A DNA stretch of 64,000 bases from Cytospora piceicola (GCA_023375675.1 JALQBC010000022.1:434001-498000), one strand, 5' to 3'; positions 19,794 through 32,260 are shown, numbered from the stretch's first letter. Notes: generated by a model not told the origin, from the letters alone. Made by a program: numbers and translations.

Positions 19794-22142
19794 ATGACGC
19801 AGTCGCCTGCCCGCCCTCGAAATCTTCCATTCCTTCACCGGAATTGGTTGACGGCCGTCAACTTCCTACAATCAGCGACTCTAGGATCTAAACCCGATGA
19901 CGCCCATTCTAGGTCGACTGACGGCAATGATGATCACTATCTACGTCCTGCAAAGCGGCGACGCTTCGCGAGCTCACCTGATTCGGGGATAGGTCAGGAC
20001 ATCGATACTATTCTGCTCCCTAATGGGCAGTGTGAGATTGGACGCGCCATACGGATCGAGGTTCTCAAGATTACCCACCAGGATGTCTCACGCGTCAGAT
20101 CCAACGGCGTACTGAACGGGACTGTCCCTCCCGCCGTTAAGGACGTCGCCAGCGTAAACGCTCGTTGCAAGATCACCATCACCACCCCGAGTCACATTGT
20201 TGGCGAAAGTCGCACGCTTTACTGTGATAGCCAGATGTGTACCATCAAAACCTTCCAGAATCCTGTGGGATCCTCTCCAATGGCTAGGGTGTACTTGCCC
20301 CAGCCATTCCACATTCCCGAGGAGAAGATCTACGTGGAGCGCGACGATGACGCTGTCTTTGATCTTGCAGACAGCTATACAGTCACAGTGGATCTTGAGT
20401 CAGCTGGTGACCGCAACTGGCCACCTCTCAATCTAACCAACACAAGTTCTGATGAAGACATCTTCACAGTGCGCTCTGCATCGCGTCACTGGGCGCTTGG
20501 AGCCGAAATCCCGAAAATTTTCGATCGAGGCAGAAGGTCGGGATCATTAAGATTACGCAAGGGAACTGGACAGGACCTCCGGACCGACTTTGTTCTGGAT
20601 ATTGACGTGCGGGGGACAACTGCTCTTCCCGAGAAGAACGTGTGGATGGGGAGGGACAAGGCTCCCCTAACATCTGTCGCACTGGTCGACCCACACGAGG
20701 AATCTTTGCCACTCAGTAATGGACATGTGAATGGACTTGTCAATGATCATCTGAGTAATGGTTTGACTCTGCTCGAAGATGACATCGAGGAGGTAGCAGA
20801 GGGCGAACTCACTCCCAGTCGTTCGCTCAGGATCAGAGGAAACAAGAACTACAACCTCAAGGTTCTGAGCGCCCAAGCACAAGGCAAAGCGATTCGCAAA
20901 CGCTCTAGAACGGTAGATCCGAAGAGAGCTGAAGCTGATAGCATCCTCTACCACCTGCCTAGGGAAGCAGTTCCGTTGAAGGAAATCCTCGTCGACGGCC
21001 TTGCTTGTTGCTTTTGCCACGCGTCTCACCGATCTTTGGCTCAACTCCGTGCTCACCTTGACAGCCATGTGAAGTTCAAGTACGATGTTAGCTTTGTCCC
21101 TGGGAAGACCGGAGGCCAAATCCACGTGTTTTGCGTCGCTGTCGACTCGGGCCCGTTGCTACGCCCCAAGATATATCAATTGGGCAAACCGACTAAAACC
21201 TTTGATATAGACAGATATGTCGAAGGTGATGACTCTTGGGTAAAGTCCCGTTTGGGACCCCACAACGACGACGGTCCAGTCCTTGCTCCCAGGAAAGCCA
21301 CGCATACTAGAACAGTTCAACCAAGGGTTTTCCAGGTAAGCAAAACCCCGCAGCTTTCGCATCTCATCGTTCATTGCACAACTGTAATCTAATTTCTTCA
21401 TAGAAGACTGGTCCTCGTCGCAAAGAGAAGAAGGTTCTTGTCCCATCAACCAAGCAGGCACTGTTCCATCCCCTGAGCAAGGCGAGGCTAGAGCCAGGAA
21501 CAGAGGTTCGACAGCCTGTAGTCGATGATACTTGGCTGATTCAGAAGCATCGAGATATTGTCCAGGACTTTATTGATGTGGATGCAGAAGAGAAGGACTA
21601 CATCAAGGAATGGGATGCCTTCATTCAGAAGAAGCATATCAGCTCAGATGCATACATCTCACGTGCAGTCTTGGACTTTGTGACTGAGAAAATCCATTGG
21701 CTCCTGGAGTCCAAATCTCGAACTACAGAGTTTGGCAAACATCTGACAGTTCTCATTGCAAGAGGACTTGACGATGATACTGTCAAGCAAGTTCAGTCTC
21801 GGCTCCAGGAAGCCCGGGCTCAGAAACCCCAGGACAAGGAGAAGGAGAAGGAGAAGGAGAAGGAGAAGGATGTCCCTACAGAATCCCCCAAAGAGGCTCA
21901 ATATCGAAGCTCTCGAGGATGTGCAGTGTGCGGGCGGTTTGTGCGTGGCCCACAACTGTTGCTCTGCGCCAACGAGGTAAATAAGATCCATAACCATCCT
22001 TATGAGCCATGTAATGACGGCAACTAACTTTCGAATCCTACAGTGCTGCAAGAAGCCTCTGTACCATGAGGACTGCATTAGGGACAAGGCTAGGATGCCG
22101 GTGGAGCATCAGCATTGGCGATGTAATGAATGTACACGTTAG
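19794..22142 (+). CDS. SUZ12: SUZ12-like Polycomb (PRC2) subunit, VEFS box
   Basis: Three exons: 19794-21335, 21404-21976 and 22044-22142, all phase 0 (donors GTAAGC and GTAAAT; acceptors CATAG and CACAG... read as TAG and CAG), giving 737 residues. Visible features are a C2H2 zinc finger (about residues 403-424, C-C-F-C-H then A-H-L-D-S-H) and a VEFS box in exon 2 (about 530-655: F-H-P-L-S-K, D-T-W-L-I-Q-K-H, D-F-I-D-V-D-A-E-E-K, W-D-A-F-I). A Lys-Glu repeat follows, then a Cys/His-rich C-terminus (C-A-V-C-G ... C-C-K-K-P-L-Y-H-E-D-C ... W-R-C-N-E-C) resembling a PHD-type zinc finger. SUZ12 binds and stabilises the EZH2-type methyltransferase in PRC2, which deposits H3K27 methylation and silences facultative heterochromatin. 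The first in-frame ATG after the upstream stop was taken as start. The gene lies alone between two gene-poor spacers. Confidence 0.88.
21836..21870 (+). repeat. AAGGAG hexamer tract inside SUZ12
   Basis: About five to six AAGGAG units in frame, encoding alternating Lys-Glu between the VEFS box and the C-terminal zinc-binding segment. It probably forms a charged flexible linker whose length may vary between strains. Confidence 0.8.
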
Positions 22143-25100
22143 TAGGATGTCAGCTGAAATCTGATGATCTCGGCCTTCTCTCCGGTTGAGCTGTCAGTCT
22201 TTGGCATAGGCGACACCAGCCAACGCGGCAAGAATTCGACTAGATGCCAAGTGCATTGCCTCGAGAAAGTCACACGCCTAGATTGTGCAAGGAAACGAGC
22301 TTGCACACTGCAAACCACGTTCGAGGTGCAGCTTCATGATCTTCAGTCTCGAAGTTGTGGATGAGGCCAGCTTGCCTTGGTTTTGAAGGCGCCAGATGAG
22401 CCCATGGTTTCTGCTCGTTGTAGCACTTGGTGTCCTCTACTGGTCCTACACGGGAGCAGCTGGGATTCTATGAAATTATGGAACTATGGAACTGTGGAAC
22501 TATGGTGTCTGTCGGGCTTGGTCGGTTGTTAAGGCATTGGCAATTATGGAGTCAATGCAAAGATCTGACACGGTAATAGGGTCTGTGAAAATAATACCGG
22601 AGGGCGCAGAAGCCAGGCTGAAGAAAGGAGTGGGTGATGCGTGACCTTGATGAGATCTTTGAATAGCGGTTGGTTCTAGAGGCATGCGATGGAGATACCA
22701 AGCGACTGAGGCCTGCCGTTGTCTACGTCGATGAAATAATTATGACCATGTATTGATGAGTCCGGCATACCAAAAAGATCATTTTCCACACCAGCGTTGA
22801 TATATTATGAAAGGCATTATCCGGTAGTAGTAGGAATCCTAGTCGATCACACTGGAATATGCTTTTGAGGAGAACCGGTCAATATAATACCTCGTGGTGT
22901 ACTGAGCGATAGTAACCGTCGAGGTTTGATCTTGTTTTTTCCCTGTTGAAAGGATAAGTGAAATCATATGTACTCATGTGGCTTCTACAGGGGCTGCCAT
23001 GACAGGAACCTCTCAGCTGAGCCAAGCTTGGCATGCATATGTTCCCATGGTGAGGCGACGTGCCTAAGACGCTACTGTGGTTGCAATATGTTCCGGCGTT
23101 GCATCAAAACTGCCAGTCTGGGCACACAGGATCAACCTGTTGTGATATAGATTGTTGTGCTGCAGAAAGAAACTACCAGAGTCGGAGGCAAAGCCACCAT
23201 GAAGTAGAAATGAAGGAGAATTGACCCGAGGGAGATAGCCCATGGTGCCATGCGGCCATAGAAGAATAGGGTGTCATGCATACCTACTGACCTTCTTCCC
23301 TCTTCTCAGCGCCCAGATGCAGCTTCTTCTCGAAGCAAAAAAAGAGGAAGGAAAAGAATCAGGTTTAGGAAAGGACAATCTTAGACATGAACAGTCAAAG
23401 AAGCGGCGAAGCGTGGCAACTACTTGTGCCATTGTCGCCGACTAACTCGGATTACATCAATTGGATAAAACAGTCTGTTTTTCTCGGCTTGGAGATGTTA
23501 GTGACCACTCCCAAGTTTGTCAGTAATCCATGGGCTTGACGAAGATTGACAAGTATTTCGATCTAGTCCTTCGTTTACCCTTTATATCTACATAGGTTCT
23601 CAAGTAGCTACTCGAGAGACCCCGGCTGGACCAGGACTGAGCGAGTCCAATGCTCTTGAAGACCTAGCTGACCGTCTCCTCCGCGACTCATTGTCAACGG
23701 GCGTACATGGGATCCGTGTCTTTTGCGCAGTTGCTAATGAGCCTTCGTCGTGGGCCGCTGAGAGGTTTCCCTAGCTCTATTGGACTCTCCAGTTATCCTT
23801 GGCCTTCCCAACCCGACATAGAGTGATTATTTGTACGAGACCTGGAACATGAGAATTAATCACATTAACAGGTGCTTCGAAGTTCAGCGGAGAAGGCAAC
23901 CAAAATAAGGACTCACGCACAAAAGTAGCTCGCCAGCCAAGACAAAACCGCCATGAAGTTCTGGCTTGTTCTTACATCTAGAACATGGCAAGCCTCATGT
24001 TGTTTGCCAGTATTGGTTTCTCACAACCTTTCCGTTGCTTGATTTCCGGTGGTTTTTATTTTTATTCTTTACTTGAAGTTGTCACATAATTAGGGCGATT
24101 ATCAAAAGTAAGATACCATTCCAAGATACCTAAAGGTATGAGTAGGTAGGTGAGATAGAGTAATAACTCGAACTCCCGAGGTCCGACCTACTCGAAAGTT
24201 GAAGTGCACAATACTTGTTTTGCTATGCTACTGCGTTTTGGGTTCCTTGACCTCGGGACTGACTGGTAACAGCTCCTTGAGACGCTTCTTGGGTCAGTCG
24301 ACTTGTCTTCGAGCTTGACTAGCTACTTATGTACCAAATAAATACTCTGAAGACACTTCACCGAATATGCGTCCCCGCCTACATAATTATAGCAGTACTA
24401 GATCTCCTGCGAACATTCCATATGTGCATTCAACGTCAAAGTAGCACTGGAGAGTACCCTATCGGGCACAATGATCCCAGGGGAAAGAAAGGAAAAAGGT
24501 GAAAACGGAGCGAGAATGGCATAGTTATTCCAGTTCTGGTGCTATACCTCTCGCGAACGGAGCTTTGCATCGTTGAAGAATATAAGTATATACCGTGGGG
24601 CATTCGTTGTTATGGTATCCTAGCTTTCATACAACATGCATAGCATGGCACAGGAGTCTCTATTACAGTGACTGTCAATGTGCGCTGCAGTCTCATACCC
24701 TCTCGAGGTTATACTCGTGGTTGTCAATGAAGAGAGCGGACTGCGAAAAGTCCTTGGGACCTTGGGAGCTGAAAATGTATCTTTCGAGTAATCACAAGGC
24801 ACTTGGGTTTTATAGAGATTGCTCTCCTGTAGCCAGCGTGCTCTTGGGTGGTATAGATACACGTACGTGCCTGGGCACTTCCTGATCGTCCCAAGGATCA
24901 CATCCGGAACTCCCCTGCAGGAACCCCGTTGTTGAATACTTTTATTCACGTTTCGCTCTGGTGCAATCAACTGGTGTTCCACAGTGGCATTAATGACCAG
25001 ATGGGCCAAGCCGTTATTATAAGGAAATTGTGGCTTGAAGAAAGTTTACGCGGAACTAGGTTTGGCTTACCGGTATGTCCAGTTTGGAAGCTCCGTGTTT

Positions 25101-25709
25101 GGCAGCCGAAGGCGGAGACGACACGACCACGGATGTGCGGAACAGGAATCGGACGAATTACACCTATAGTGTTGAGGTGTTCAAGACAAGAATCCCGATA
25201 TGTTATGGCCAATCTGAAATATCAAGGCCGGGACAGTCATTCATTCACACGGCAAGCAAATATGGTCTGCGGAATACTCGGAGGTGAGGCTTGTCAATTT
25301 GTTCTAGGACTCAGCCTCGCCTTGAGCCATACGCCATCTTTCCTCGCCCGCCCTTTCTTGATCCGTACATTGCATGGTCGATGTATTTGGTTTGGACAGG
25401 ATGGAGCTAGACATCTCAGACTTGAGTATCCTGGGGGTATCTTCTCACCTCCTCGCCTAACTACCCAAGTGTTGTTTGAGTAGTTCGTGCATTTGTTTCC
25501 GTTACGATGGAACTCCAGCTCGTCTATCGAGACGGGCTTGCCTATAATTCCCGAGAAAGCGAATTGAATACTTTCATCCTGTCGGGCAATGGTTGAGAGA
25601 CCGGAAGATTGTACATTTTTGGGTCATCAAATATCGAAGCGGCGCGGCACCACGTATATTTGCCTGAACATCATTAATTTCTGAAACTTGACGCAATGCC
25701 AGCAGCTAT
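22143..25709. other. 3.6 kb gene-poor spacer
   Basis: No supportable gene on either strand. It is AT-rich. The longest frame (184 codons, 24929-25483) has no recognisable domain or splice structure. A GTAGGTAGG motif occurs near 24133-24152. It holds the 3' flanks of SUZ12 and of SF3B2, which converge on it. Confidence 0.55.
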
Positions 25710-27587
25710 CTAGAAGCGGTACTTAGTCTCTTTCTTCTTGTCACCACCGCCACGCTTCTCCTCGTCCCGCTTGATCCTCTTCCGGCTCTCCTGAGCAATC
25801 ATCTCACTAAGATCATCATCATACTGCCACTGTTTGCCAACGCCATCTTCCTTGCGGCCCTCATCAAACTTCTTGCGAAGCTCGTCCTTGCTGATACCGT
25901 CATGGTTTGCCAGGGCCTCTGGATCAAGCGCAACATCCACATCACCGGGCTTCTTCCTCTTGCGGCTCTCATCTTCCTGACCCAGGACAGGCACGCCGCC
26001 CTTGTTTTTGGACAAGTCGTATACTCTGTCACTGCCGAAGAAGCCCTCTGCACGAGCCTGTCTCTCGGGAACGACTTGGTATGCTGACCGGGGCCCGGCA
26101 ACGCTCTCTTCCGTCTCGTAGCCACGTCGCTGCTTTCTAAGGTCGAATTCTCCTGCCATGCTGGTCTCCACGCCGCTCGGGCCATATTCTGTTGGTACAG
26201 AACTGACGAAGCCTCCGGGCGTCTCAAGACCGCCTGGAATATCAGCGTCCTCCTCCTCTTCCTCTTCCTCCTCGTCCTCCTCCTCGGATTCTTCCTCTTC
26301 AGACTCCTCTGGAGGCTTGAGCTCACCCCAGAGCGTCCGATCAACCGGCTCTGCTTGAGGTTGTGCTGCTTGCAACTGTGTTGGAGCTGCAGGGTTGCCA
26401 GCTGTGACACCAAAGATATCACCACCATAGATAGGTCGGTTATATTCGTCGACAGGAGGCTTGCCCCACTGACCCGGACCAAAGCCCCAGGATGCACCGG
26501 CCGGCAGAGGAGCGTTCAGACCGGATATTTTCAGGAGGGGGTATGACGGAGGAGGCCCGACACGCTGTTGTTGCAGAAGCCATGGCGGTGGGAATCCTGG
26601 CTGCATACCAAGCGCATCCCTTAGAGAGTCACTAACCTCACCGGGTTTGAAGTACCTGTAATCTGCCTCCCACTCCTTGCCCTCGTGATATAGATCTCCG
26701 AACCGCGTCATGTCGGGCTTGCTCTGGAAACGGAAGAAGGCGTCGTAGAGCTTCTGGTAATCAATGTCAAGCTTGCCCATCTTGGGTTGCACGCGCTCTC
26801 GTTGCTTCTGCTTCAGGCTCTGCTCGGCTTGTTTCTCCAGCACTGCATCCCGCATCTCGGTGATACCCGTATCGGCGATGAACTTGGGAAGTTTGAAGGG
26901 GGGCTTCTCGATACCCCTCTTGCTTGACAGGTATTCCCGCTTGAGGGACCAATGGCCGGGTACGGGAACGACGTTTCTTTGCGCCTTGATCTGGACGAGG
27001 AGACGCGGATCCGACGATGATGGATCTTGCCACTCGACCACCTCGGGATTCCTGACCAGGGCCTTCAACTCGGCAATCGAGAGTTTGTTCAGCTTCTTCC
27101 TCTTCTTCTTGGAAAGCTTCGGCTGCCCATCTTGTTCTTCCTCGTCTGGTATATCATCGTCCTGGTCGAAGAAGACCTCGCCCTTGTTGCCGGCATTCGC
27201 CTCTCGTTGGACGTCGCTCTCGTCCGGATCCGGCCCGAACCTCTCGAAAATCCGCTTGTAGTCGGCAAATGCTGGATCTTCGTCGTCGACTGCGGGATTG
27301 GAGGGCCCATCGGGCTGTGCCGTCTCCTTGGCATCAGGATCTTTCTTCACCTCCAACTCCTCAGCTTTTACTGTAGGCACTTCGTCATGTGTTTCATTCT
27401 CGCCATCCTCCTGTGCTTCGGTGCCCTCGGTTGGTTTCTCGGGTGCCTGTGGCTGACTGTCAGTGACTGGGACCAAGAGGATCTGGGGCATCCTTCTTCC
27501 TCTGCTGACCTCTGCGTCCACGTTCTTCTTCTGCTCCTTCTTTTTGGCGCGGCGCATCTGATTCTTGGACATCTTCGGAGCCGCCAT
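25710..27587 (-). CDS. CUS1: splicing factor 3b subunit 2 (SF3B2/SAP145)
   Basis: Single exon, 625 residues. The N-terminus is basic (K-N-Q-M-R-R-A-K-K-K), as usual for the family. The DUF382 block covers about residues 165-290 (K-L-S-I-A-E-L-K-A-L, then V-E-W-Q-D, then G-H-W-S-L-K-R-E-Y-L). The PSP proline-rich block is at about 315-395 (S-D-S-L-R-x-A-L-G, P-P-P-W-L, G-Q-W-G-K-P-P-V-D). An acidic Glu tract at about 425-455 and a basic tail follow. The protein is a core subunit of SF3b in the U2 snRNP, needed to hold U2 at the branch point during pre-spliceosome assembly. The ATG is upstream of the conserved basic block and no intron is visible. It is divergent from the transporter gene, with an AGC triplet repeat in the shared upstream region. 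Confidence 0.95.
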   Translation of the reverse strand: MAAPKMSKNQMRRAKKKEQKKNVDAEVSRGRRMPQILLVPVTDSQPQAPEKPTEGTEAQEDGENETHDEVPTVKAEELEVKKDPDAKETAQPDGPSNPAVDDEDPAFADYKRIFERFGPDPDESDVQREANAGNKGEVFFDQDDDIPDEEEQDGQPKLSKKKRKKLNKLSIAELKALVRNPEVVEWQDPSSSDPRLLVQIKAQRNVVPVPGHWSLKREYLSSKRGIEKPPFKLPKFIADTGITEMRDAVLEKQAEQSLKQKQRERVQPKMGKLDIDYQKLYDAFFRFQSKPDMTRFGDLYHEGKEWEADYRYFKPGEVSDSLRDALGMQPGFPPPWLLQQQRVGPPPSYPLLKISGLNAPLPAGASWGFGPGQWGKPPVDEYNRPIYGGDIFGVTAGNPAAPTQLQAAQPQAEPVDRTLWGELKPPEESEEEESEEEDEEEEEEEEDADIPGGLETPGGFVSSVPTEYGPSGVETSMAGEFDLRKQRRGYETEESVAGPRSAYQVVPERQARAEGFFGSDRVYDLSKNKGGVPVLGQEDESRKRKKPGDVDVALDPEALANHDGISKDELRKKFDEGRKEDGVGKQWQYDDDLSEMIAQESRKRIKRDEEKRGGGDKKKETKYRF

Positions 27588-28679
27588 GATGGGCGATTAT
27601 TTTGGATGCCGTGATTAAATTCGAGCCAAGCCTCCCCAAGAATACAAACCAGAATCAAAGTAGAATGCAAATCGATAAGGCAAGGTTGACGTTTGCGAAG
27701 CTTGATGAGCGCAGACAGGTCGCGCCAAGATGCGTCTCGTGCACAAGGTGGATTTGAGCCTTCCCGTTCGGACTTTTAGCAGCAGCATCAGCATCAGCAG
27801 CAGCAGCAGCAGCAGCAGCAGGGGTGTGATGGAGGTACCTAGGTACCTTATATACTGCAGTAGCGTACCACGCGTAGGTACCTAAGTACCTCAGCACCTG
27901 GTAAGAAACACCCGGGTGCAGTGACGGATTGATTATCTAGACGCTATCGGACCAATCATACTGCCCTTTTATGTGACAAGGGTCGACACTTATGTACGTA
28001 CAGTACACGTCCCAGGGATTAAAAAGGTTAATTGCCAATGGTGAAAAACGGTTGGCTGGTCAAGGTGGTTCCGTCTTTCTCACCAAAATTGATATGGGAG
28101 GAACATTACTGTCAGACCCAGAACGGTGGCGAGACTGACGTTTCGGCCTCCAGTATTCAAGTCGATCGGTAGCGTTCTCACCAATCTACTACTAGGAAGC
28201 TACCTCGCTCCCAAAACGGTATGATCTGTGGGAAATAACCTTTTTATTCCCTGCGACGTGTAGGCTAAGTTTTTTTTAGACGACACACCTGGCTGAGCAG
28301 CAGCCAGTTCATACTAAGCAGCAGTTCCAGATTCCCATACTGTACTTACTGTACTGTATTCGTACCTCTCCCAACGTCTGTTAGACTGTCTCCACGATCG
28401 CATCATCCATCGCCTTCAGAGTGGCTCGTGAACTTTGGTCCCTTCAACCTGCCACACAAGATTGCGAGCCAACTTTGGATCCTCCAACGCTCTTCTACTT
28501 TCAGGTTCTTTTTTATTACCTTTACCATCACTGTCACCACCCAGGACTTTCTGAACCGGGTACATCAAAAGCAATGATTTGGCAGATTTAACGACACCCT
28601 ATCTCCCGTGTCTAGTCGCTCTTTATACTACAGTCGCCCGCCGCCCCCCGCCGCCCTTCGATTCCTCTTTTCCTACGCA
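27588..28679. other. divergent promoter region, SF3B2 / transporter
   Basis: No gene. It contains an AGC repeat (27778-27821) and clustered GGTACCTAGGTACC / TAGGTACCTAAGTACC palindromic motifs (27833-27895), followed by pyrimidine-rich sequence leading to the transporter start. Confidence 0.65.
27778..27821. repeat. imperfect AGC/CAG triplet repeat
   Basis: About 14 triplets, mostly AGC with two ATC interruptions, lying some 190-235 bp upstream of the SF3B2 start codon. Confidence 0.85.
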
Positions 28680-30424
28680 ATGCCACACTCGATATCCTCC
28701 GGTTCCGAGCGGCGCGATGTGTCGCAGACCCGCTCCAAGGCGAACCGTGACCACAGCGTCGACTCGCGCGAGGCCACCACCGAGAAGTTCCCCGACTTCG
28801 AAACCTCCAACTTTCACAACGCCAGCCCGGCCCAGGCAGCGCCGGACGGCAGGCAGAACGGTTACCTGAATGGCGTGTCTGACGACCGATGGCAGCCACG
28901 AGGAGGCAGTTCGGCACTGGGGTTGAAATGGGGTGCCTCGGGACAGCCGGCGCGCGGCCATGGCCGAAAGAAGAGTATCAACGATGCAATCAAGAACATC
29001 CGGACTCGCAACGGTAGTGTCAGCCAGAACGCCCATGAGATTGCGGATGCGCTTCGAGCGCCTGTGTCGCCAACACTCATTGTATGCCGCCCTCATATGC
29101 CCCAGAAAGCATTTGCATGTTCGCTGATTCAGAACCGTAGATACTGTGCATCATGTGGTACGCGTCGTCAGCCCTGACCAACACATCCGCCAAGTCCATC
29201 TTAAATGCCTTCGACAAACCCGCCACTTTGACTCTTATCCAGTTCCTCTTCGTAGCTGGCTATTGCCTCCTATTTTCGTGGCTTGCGGCGACTTCCTCCT
29301 TTTTAAGGAACGCCGTCCCGGCATTAAAACACGGAATCCGCCCTCCGAGCATGGAAGTCATCCGGACGACGATGCCACTGGCGCTGTTCCAGATAGGAGG
29401 TCATTTGTTGAGCTCCAACGCAACCTCGCTGATACCTGTCTCCCTTGTCCACACCATCAAGGGGCTGTCGCCTCTCTTCACTGTGTTGGCTTACCGCCTC
29501 GTTTACGATATTAGATACCCCGTGGCCACCTACTTATCATTGATACCCCTGACCACTGGCGTCATGCTCGCCTGTTCTGGAAAGCATAGTTTTGGCGGAC
29601 AAATGATCGGAATCATCTACGCGCTCCTGGCCACGCTCATTTTCGTCACCCAAAACATTTTCTCCAAACGCCTCTTCAACGAAGCGGCAAGGGCCGAGGC
29701 TGAAGGGTTGACGGCAACGTCACGGAAGCTCGACAAGCTTAACCTGCTGTTCTATTGTTCCGGCCTTGCGTTCCTCCTGACGGTGCCCATCTGGTTTTGG
29801 ACTGAAGGTATTGAAATCATTGGTGACTTCCTTCACGACGGTGCTGTGGACCTCGAGGAAGGGCCCAACACGTTCGACCATGGCCGCCTCTTTGTAGAGT
29901 TCGTCTTCAACGGCACCTTTCACTTTGGACAGAACATCCTGGCTTTTGTCCTGCTGTCCCTCGTATCTCCCGTTACCTACTCTGTCGCGAGTCTTATCAA
30001 ACGGGTCTTCGTGGTCGTCATTGCGATTATCTGGTTCCGAAACCCGACCACAAAAGTCCAGGGAATGGGCATCGCCCTTACCTTCTTCGGCCTCTACCTC
30101 TACGACAGAAGTAGCGAGAGGAACAAGGCTGATCGCAAAGCACGGAATATGACCGAGGGCAAAGAGACGCCACTACTACCGCTCAATACTACAGACGGTC
30201 TCCGTGGGGATCAGCCAGCACCTGTTTTTGAGAGTCCAGCATCCATCACACCGAACGTCAACGGCTATGTGTACGGCAATGGGGACGGTCCCAAGAAGTC
30301 GGACGATCCTGGACCAGCAAATGCGAGGTCACGCACCCAGAGCAATGCGCAGTGGTTGCCACCAGGGACGAAGGCGGAGGAAACCTGGAGGCTGGGTGAC
30401 CAGGCTGTCAAGACTCACGCGTAG
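28680..30424 (+). CDS. TPT-family nucleotide-sugar/triose-phosphate transporter, SLY41-like
   Basis: Two exons, 28680-29081 and 29141-30424. The 59 bp intron (GTATGC...CCGTAG, phase 0) joins ...SPTLI to ILCIMWYASS, restoring the first membrane helix; 561 residues in all. After a ~130-residue polar cytosolic N-terminus come about ten hydrophobic helices with TPT-domain signatures: S-A-L-T-N-T-S-A-K-S-I-L in helix 1, the Q-N-I-F-S-K-R-L-F motif, and the late P-V-T-Y-S-V-A-S-L-I-K-R-V-F-V block. The family (SLC35E/TPT) exchanges phosphorylated sugars or nucleotide sugars across ER and Golgi membranes. The long version with this motif set resembles yeast Sly41, a suppressor of ER-Golgi transport defects. 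The substrate is not determinable from sequence. The C-terminal tail is polar. Confidence 0.88.
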
Positions 30425-30718
30425 CTGCAGGGCAGGCTCTCTCTTCGCGTGCATTGATGCCTCGCTTGGTCGGGACGATGTGGATATGATAGGAACGAAA
30501 GACAAAAAGGACATAGATTTGAGACAATGACAAAAGTGAACCGGGCGTGGCGTTTTTGGGTATCTAGGTAGGCGTTCCACGAGTGAAAGGCTTGCACAAG
30601 CAGTCTCATTCCGAGCATTACGCTGTATAATATTGCATGACACTTATGTGCTAGACTTATAAGAATCATGTCCATGGCATCCCTTCAGGTAGATATGCAA
30701 AACCACCTTGGCTAAAGC

Positions 30719-32260
30719 TTACTCGATCAACCACTCCTCAACCTCGACATTCAAGCTCCGACCCAAGCTCCTGATAACCTCCCATCCGACATTAACCCTC
30801 CACTTCCCGCCCCTATCAAGCGGATCCCCGCCGGAGGCCCCGCCGGCGCGCACAAGCAGCCGCAGGGAAGACAGCGTCGCCAGCGCCATGCCGACGTCCG
30901 CGTCCATGGCGTCACCGCCGCCGCCCCCGACCCCCCATTCCTGGCGCACGGCCGTGAAGATGGCCATCATCCGCTCCAGCACGAACGCGTGGGCGCCCAG
31001 CAGCTTCCGCGCGATCTTGCGGTGCTTGCTCCTCGGCCCCGGCGCCCCCGCGCCGCCGCCCCGGCGCCGGCGCCTGTTGTGGTGGTACGTCGAGAAGAGG
31101 GTCAGGTCGTGCCGCGTGGCGTTGTGCGAGGCCAGGTAGGCGGCGATGAGGAGGACGCGGGCCGTTGAGGGGAGAAGCGCCGCGAGGCTTTTCGTCGACG
31201 TTGTTACTGCCGGAAGCGGTGTTTTCTGCGCAGGTGTCTTGTTGCTGCTGCTGTCCTCGCCGTTTGCCGAGAGCTGCTTGCTGGCCCCGGCTGGGCCGTG
31301 GTGGCGGACGATGCCCGGGTCGAGGAGGGTCTCATCCTGGAAGTGCACGCGGGAGGCGATGAGGAGCTTGGAGAAGTCCCTGGGCCCGAGGTTGCCCTCG
31401 CGTATCGGGGCCGTGAAGCGCCGCCAGAGGGCGTTGCAGGCGAGCTCGAGCGCCGGCAACGTGCGCGCGGCGGATCTGGTCAGGGCGTCGTGGACGGCGC
31501 CGCAGAAGCGGGTCCACAGGTCAGCGGCCTCGGTTGCGGTTGAGTTTGCCAGAGACTCTGGGGGCGCGGTGGAAAGGATCTTGACGAACTCTGCCTTGTT
31601 GTAGTTTGGGAATGGGACGTGGGCGACAAAGGGGGTCCGGAGGCAGTTGGGCGGCGGGTTGGTCATGATGAAGACCGTGGTCAGGCAGGGGATAATTTCC
31701 GAGAGCCTCCCCAGGGCAGGTAGTAGAGTTGGCGGTGCTTCTCTCTGGCAGTCGATTGCGTCGAAGACGAGGACAAAATGCCGCCTGTCTGGCTGTGGTG
31801 GGTACTTGAGCATCTTGGACAGCTCAAACGTCAACTGAGCGAGGTTTTCGCATCGTGGGCTGAAGTCATCCTTTCCAAGAGCCTCGCCCACTTTCCGCAC
31901 AGTAGTTTCAAAGAGATGTCTTCCCGTGACACATTCGGCCGAGTTGATGATGGCGTACTGAAATGCAAAGTCATTGTCATTGCTGTGTTGAGCTCCGCTG
32001 AGCCCCTCCAGCAAAGCTGTGACCACGGCAGTCTTGCCTGTGGATTCAGTACCATGGACGATACAGTTGCGACATGGCGCGGCGTCAGGCTATATGAAAG
32101 AGTCAGCCATTCTGTATTGAAGCATTTGCTCCGAGCTCATGATACTCACTGAGATCAAGGTTGCAAGAGCGCGAGTCTGTTGTTGGCGGCAAGGGAACTT
32201 TTGGTCAAGAATTGAGAGGATGAGCTCATCCGGCAGTTGTGCTATATTCACAGGTGCCAT
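30719..32260 (-). CDS. ORC5: origin recognition complex subunit 5
   Basis: Two exons, 32150-32260 and 30719-32089; the 60 bp intron (GTGAGT...CATATAG) is phase 0; 493 residues. Exon 1 begins MAPVNIAQLPDELI. Exon 2 opens with the Walker A motif G-T-E-S-T-G-K-T (about residues 49-56). Walker B is H-F-V-L-V-F-D-A-I-D. The C-terminal ORC5 winged-helix region contains a Gly/Arg-rich low-complexity insert (around the R-R-R-R-R-G-G-G run) and ends with the conserved W-E-V-I-R-S-L-G. ORC5 is an AAA+ subunit of ORC that binds ATP, marks replication origins and helps load MCM helicase. The true start lies in the upstream exon; without it the Walker A motif would be lost. Its promoter carries paired ACGCGT boxes and a telomere-like element. 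Confidence 0.93.

Noticed and set aside
24929..25483. 184-codon frame in the spacer between SUZ12 and SF3B2
   Set aside because: No domain, unbiased residue composition and no conserved features.
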